A DNA stretch of 64,000 bases, taken from assembly GCA_026874595.1 (NCBI GenBank), contig CM049318.1, positions 18,960,241-19,024,240 on the forward strand, given 5' to 3'. The DNA is from Sipunculus nudus (Eukaryota > Annelida > Sipuncula > Golfingiida > Sipunculidae). Below are positions 58,939-64,000 of the stretch, in pieces (within the stretch, counting starts at the first letter, position 1; each line of letters opens with the position of its first letter). The notes beneath the pieces are model-generated. The model searched no databases, was not told the DNA's origin, and was given only the letters and a program-made list of their open reading frames with translations. Made by a program: the position numbers and the translations under genes.

Positions 58939-59483
58939 TCGTCCGATATATAGCACGTAATGGCACAATATAAATGCACACATGTACAATAAGTGAAAGT
59001 TTATGAAAACCCATTAGAGTGCACGAAATTACAGATATTATTACATTTTTTTCAATATATTGAACAATGGAATGTCCAATCTTTTCGCTGAATTAACCGC
59101 CGATGTTTTATGTTTCATACGCTGAACTTATGACAGCGCTACAAAAAATAACACCACCTATCACAACTTGATCTGTTGGCAATGCCACTGGTGACAGTTT
59201 CAAGGCAGAGAGTAGTTTAAGTACTCAAATTTATTCAACGTTAACTCAGGTTCAGAGTAAAGAGCTAATACAGCCTGGTCGTTCGGAATGCGGATCTAGG
59301 CGGATCCGCTGTTCGGTTCCTGCCAAAGGTTCAAGGAAAAGATACTCTCTACAAGGAAAAAAACTCTATAAAGAACCATAGATGTTCGTAACATCTTAAC
59401 AACATTTTATGTCTTCTGGATAATTCCGTCCCAAAGCGCAACACCAACCAAGAATCAAGGAGATTAGAAGATTTCATAATAAA
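58939..59483 (+). other. Probable GPCR 3'UTR with candidate poly(A) signal
   Basis: The first canonical AATAAA after the stop on the plus strand is at 59478-59483, giving a 3'UTR of about 550 bases. The true end is unknown without transcript data. A small palindrome-like 'cggatctaggcggatccg' lies at about 59291-59308. Confidence 0.4.
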
Positions 59484-60916
59484 CAATTTTTCTGATTATA
59501 TTATTACCTTCATACTCATCCTGTAGACGGCGCCACGAACAGGTAATACACCTGCACTGAAAACAGGTTAGAAAAACAAGATATCCAGAATTCAGTTAAA
59601 TAATATAAAAATAATGTCATGCACTCCTGAAAAAATATTCGTATAACTTTCCCAAAGGATGGAAGGAAATGTTTAATTCTAAACTACTTAGAAGTATTAT
59701 GAGTCACATAGGGATCCTATCTTCTCGGAACATATGGAAATTAAAAGGATTTCCGACAGATTCCATGCATCCACCCAAGGCCAAGACTATTGCACATTAT
59801 TTATGATTTCACAGGAATATAAAAATATCTTTAAAAAAACAAAAAGAATAAGATATTGTGATGTGACCCCTGCACCGAGAACGGATTAATAATTATCTTG
59901 TTGGTGTGTATATTGTATGTTCTGTATTTTTCATTGTCATTTCAGAGCTGTTAACGCATTTACCGAGTGTCAAAAGTCAGGAAGAAAAAGTTTACCCTTT
60001 CGTTCAGAGACTTGTGGGAGTTTTGTTCCACAAACCATATGTTTTGTTTGATACAGAGACGGATTTTGCAGTATTCGAGCCTTGCCTTTCATCAAGATAC
60101 AGATTATGAGAACCCGATAGCATCCAATACAGGAAAACAATTGTATTTTACTGTCGGTATACAACTAGGAAAAATTCAGCATGGGCCCTTTCCTGTGCGT
60201 TTTTTTTTTTTTTTTTTTTTTTTTTGTTTGTTTGTTTGTTCAATGGGCTCGTTTCTTTGATGCAAGAACCGGTTATACCTGTTTGTGCAAAGCTTTAATA
60301 AATTAAGACAGGGATTAAATGTCACCGATGCCGTCCGCGATTATCCCCGACGTAACAACGTCTGTGATCGTAAAAAATCGGGAGTTTAAGATCGCAAAGA
60401 CAATGGGCAATTTTTGACAATGCTCAAAAATTTTATCTAGGTGACATTGGGAAATAACTTCGGGACACATCTTAATTCATCCAATATTTTGGTTGTCATC
60501 GAGAAAACATTTGTCTAATAACAATATTTGTCGATTTCTAGATATGTTTCTAAGTGTCCCGAAAAATTTCCGTTGTTTCTCGTTTATCTCAATGTTGTAC
60601 GATGTCTTCGGCGTATTGCCCATGATAGCGCGTTCGCGGCACTGAATGTATCACGTGATCACGGATGCCCATTTTACTTCATCTCGGGTGACGATAATGC
60701 AATATGGTATGACGTAATGCGGGATTATACTGGCACATCATAACGGGACCGTTTTTTTTTTTTTTTTATTTATTTTTTATTTTACCATCCACTGCGTTGG
60801 AACAAGCCTCGTGCAGATACATGTAAATGTGTATATATGCGTGATAAATTGCTTCAAACCCGCTACGTGTTTATCTGTAGGCATATAAGCGCGAGCTGAC
60901 AACAATGTTCAGAAGT

Positions 60917-60935
60917 CCCCCCCCCCCCCCCCCCC
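60917..60935. repeat. Poly(C) tract
   Basis: Nineteen consecutive C. Confidence 0.95.
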
Positions 60936-61449
60936 AATACTCATCTCCGCCCCACTCGAGTAGTTCACGCAGACCCGATGCTGGGAAATTGTCACGGAGG
61001 CAGAGTTCATGCATTTACTCACATGCGCATATACGCTGACACACATGGGCTCACACAGTTTCAAGATCATAGAAGCGAAGGTTCACGCATATATCCATGT
61101 ATGCCCACATGAGTTTTAAGCTTCGGTCTCTATTTTAAAGACGTAAAACTGTTTGCCAATATAGAAATTTTGTTGTTAATTATATCGACATTCATTCTGA
61201 TACTAAAATTATCCAATTAAAATGTTATAATATATCTCTCCCTATGCATGTACAATTTTACCATGGCTTACATGAAAATAAAAAGGGGCTTCTACCAATG
61301 TGTACAAATCCGAATTCAGAAGCCTTTTTTTCAACAACTTGTTGTTCATAGTAAATGTTATTTATATCCATGTGCAAGATAAAACAGATTCAAAGATTAG
61401 CTTTTTCATTTTTTGTTCTTCTCCTTTCATACTCTGTTCGTGTCAGGGC

Positions 61450-61510
61450 GGGTGTGTGAGTGTTTGTGTAAATGTGTGTGCGTCTGTGTGTTGGGGTGGG
61501 GGGGGGGGGG
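61450..61510. repeat. (TG)-rich tract ending in poly(G)
   Basis: Imperfect TG/TGTG repeats followed by GGGGTGGGGGGG-type sequence ending at 61510. Confidence 0.9.
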
Positions 61511-62921
61511 TTGTAGTTGAAAACAAGATATACGTTGAATTCTGTTGGGAATATTAAAATAGAGAAAAAAGAAAGCATTAATCACGATAATCGGGTGTTG
61601 AAGACGTTTCAGTTATGGAAAAAATTGTATATTCAATAATCATTAGTATGGAATCTCATGACAAATAAAGAAATGATATTCTGTGGATAAATCTGTCTGT
61701 CCCTGTTGCTTCAGGTAAAATAATTATAAATTAATATATGATACATGTAAGTATTAACAGTGATCAGCTTCCTGGTAAATTTAATATGACGGTATTCTTA
61801 GCTTTAATGTGTCTTCAGTCCAAAACATGTAGTCTAAATACAACTCCGAGGTCTGCAGAGGAGTTGTTTGAGTTGATTGAGTAACATTCACATTAAAATT
61901 ACATCAGTCCAAAGGTATAACACAGAAAAATATATCCTGACCATGCATAGTGACACATCTTAACAGTCCATAAAATACGAGCAGCCCGCGTGCTGGGCAT
62001 TTATACACTTACGGTGGATTTATCGTCACAATAATAAGAAGTTCCCCTTCTTCTGTAATTCAATGGACCTGTTGTTCACCGTGGTCGTTCCGCTCCACTG
62101 CTCAACGATCGCACACTTGGGTCCCCTCGATGAATCATTAGTTTGCCTCGGTCAGCATCATCGGTTACATTGTAGCATCATCACGATACCAATATACCAA
62201 TAGAAAAATCACTGTAAAGAGCTTTCAAATTATATTTTCATTAGGGACCCACGGGGTTTATGATGTGATTTTTAAAACGACTTTTGAAGTAATGTTTAAC
62301 TATTTTTTTTATTTTTTACAGGTAGGACTATCTTAAAATCACAAGCTCATATTTGCCTACTGCTTTGAGCCAAGAAAATAAATCAAAAGTTTACACAAAG
62401 ACGCTGAATTTCATATGAATGTTAATTAAACCGAATGAATTGAGTCTGGAAATTCAGTTATTGTCAGGGATATGTAAGGGTAAGTGGTGGTTGGGATTGT
62501 AAATGTAATTTTCTCAGCTGATCTGATGAAGAATAAAATTACTTGCATTTAATTGCTAATCGAATAAAAACATCCGTTTCGTCTCACAACAGTAGAAAAC
62601 TATTTTAATGCTTGTTCCGACGGTAAGCGTATATAATGAACTATTCAGCGCATAAAATATTCCCCGTAAATTCTCCACGTCCGTATGGTCCCGTCACATT
62701 CTCCACACATGGGATCTGTCTATGAAGTTCAAGGATAGATCTCATGCACACATTCGTACGCATAACACGCTAATAGGCCGAAATCGAGCCGTTTCGCCTG
62801 AGCAGCGTAACTTACAAAAATTAAGTAAATGCAGCAAATATAGAGTGTGCTTCGACATTCATTCCAAACAACCAACAAAAATTATTATTACGGAGGCTAG
62901 TAAAGGACATGCAGAAATTGT

Positions 62922-63014
62922 TTTATCTCGTTCCCATGTGATCGTATCGCGTGGCCACGCGATAATTATCTTGTTCCCACGCGACAGTATTGCGTGGCCA
63001 CGCGATAATTATAT
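62922..63014. repeat. Palindromic minisatellite, CGCGTGGCCACGCG core
   Basis: Two perfect or near-perfect copies of 'gcgtggccacgcgataatta' at about 62951 and 62992, with 'cgttcccatgtgatcgtatc' and 'tgttcccacgcgacagtatt' between them, a ~42 bp period. Each core is self-complementary. Confidence 0.85.
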
Positions 63015-64000
63015 TAATATAGTATGACAGCTAGATAAAGTTCTCCTTTATACAAGAATGTCTGTGTTCTGTTATCAATTAAATGTCAGAGCATTTATGT
63101 ACTTTAAATTGTAGGTATGTATCTTTGTTGTATGTGCGTTTACGGCGAACGTTTTGAGATTTTCATTACGTTGGTTCTGATCCCATTGCGTTGGTTCAAC
63201 TTGCCAATTTTACGTGTTCAAGGAAATATTATTGAGTTTGTTTAGGGTTACTGATTTTAAGGGTTAAGACAAGTGTGATATAAATCTTTGTGTACTTAAC
63301 ATATGAAATCAAATGAAGCACTTGTTAGTATTTCATCTTCCCAGAAAATCTTAATTTTTTAGGCTTAGGGTTAAGAGTTAAAATCAGGGTTACATAGTCT
63401 GGAGAATACCGAACAGGGAAAACAACATGTCAGTTTGTGTTATGTCTCAAGGGAAAAGCTTTCAACAATGGTGTCAACCATGACACTTTACTTCATTTTA
63501 GGCTGGGAGGGGGAAGGGGGGGGGGGGGCAGGGGGACATATGTCCATTTGATACACTCTGATGCTATATCCTTCCCTAACTTAAATGTGAACAAATCCCA
63601 TTCGTCCATCATATTGAGTGCCGTACACACAGTGATTGGGAGGTTATCATTAACAAAATCATATAGTTTCTCCAGCTAAAATGTAGTTTGTTAACAGTTT
63701 GAAGAAACGTATTTTGGAATAAGTATCCACAAAAATGAAAAAGACACGATTCATCAATATTAGTATATGCCATCAGGGACGCTGTATACTGAAAATAATA
63801 TAGTAAATTTCTTTCGCAGCGTACCATAGCATGAAGGGGATAAAAGGATCAACCTGACTCTCTTTTATTACATTAAAAGCAGGATATAGTACATTAAAGT
63901 TATATAGTTCCCTGCCAGAGAGTATTAATCAGCTAAATCAATTAAATCCTTGATAAATCCCGTTTGTGGTGTGCGTCCATAGACACAAGTAATCAATTTA
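63015..64000. other. Intergenic, no gene recognised
   Basis: A G-rich patch at 63503-63532 and a short 'cgttggtt' direct repeat near 63170. Nothing else supported. Confidence 0.5.

Larger units (their letters stand above)
59484..62915. other. Intergenic 3' of the GPCR, no gene recognised
   Basis: A T25-class run and (GTTT)n at 60201-60240, T tract at 60752, C19 at 60917-60935, TG-rich then G13 at 61498-61510. An imperfect inverted repeat around 'cgggacac' (60469) and 'gtgtcccg' (60556) lies in a slightly GC-richer patch. The open frames are incidental. Confidence 0.5.

Noticed and set aside
60448-60575. Inverted repeat around CGGGACAC as a transposon
   Set aside because: The arms pair only over short pieces, and no terminal ends or target duplication are visible.
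62922-63014. CRISPR-like repeat/spacer pattern
   Set aside because: Only two palindromic cores, eukaryotic context, and no cas genes.

Overview
This is animal nuclear DNA. It is AT-rich, dominated by (TA)n microsatellites and dispersed repeats, and holds one clearly supported spliced gene with consensus GT..AG introns. The repeat families (the AAGGTCA/CACAGG repeat, 'CCTCCGCCAAG' elements, 'TTCGCGAAA' elements, palindromic 'CGCGTGGCCACGCG' repeats) are of a kind I associate with lophotrochozoan, especially molluscan, genomes. That taxon call is inference from repeat style and from an invertebrate neuropeptide-receptor-like gene; nothing here proves it.

Layout. 1-22.5 kb: an old, diverged tandem array of a roughly 3.4-3.9 kb non-coding unit (about 1-5.1, 5.1-9.5, 12.6-16.3 and 16.3-20.3 kb, plus a decayed fifth copy to about 22.5 kb). 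Transposons later invaded it: a 1.6 kb hAT-like element at 2011-3623, a pogo-like MITE at 5261-5434, and a 559 bp foldback element at 19554-20112 whose empty site survives in the neighbouring unit. A 156-bp-period repeat array and an AGGTCA-rich repeat (9.68-11.86 kb) separate units 2 and 3. A short candidate first exon with a GTCACGTGAC site upstream lies at 20679-20732. 22.5-31.6 kb: intergenic sequence with MITEs and a CRE/E-box cluster. 31.6-38.7 kb: a 295 bp tandem repeat followed by a virtually identical direct duplication of 3,455 bp. This is either very recent or an assembly artefact. 38.7-49.9 kb: intergenic, with six (TA)n or other simple tracts between 42.6 and 45 kb, a GC-richer island of unclear coding status at 43.33-43.83 kb, and two MITEs.

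49.9-59.5 kb: the one confident gene, a plus-strand class A (rhodopsin-like) GPCR of 409 residues in three coding exons (49917-50040, 57526-57686, 57994-58938). It is most like trissin/neuropeptide receptors. Its 7.5 kb first intron contains two tRNA-derived SINE-like sequences, a foldback MITE and a five-copy minisatellite just before exon 2. 59.5-64 kb: intergenic sequence with homopolymer tracts and a palindromic minisatellite. No rRNA, CRISPR, operon structure or convincing functional tRNA gene was seen. The repeats form the background, and only the GPCR can be given a cellular role: a plasma-membrane receptor signalling through heterotrimeric G proteins.
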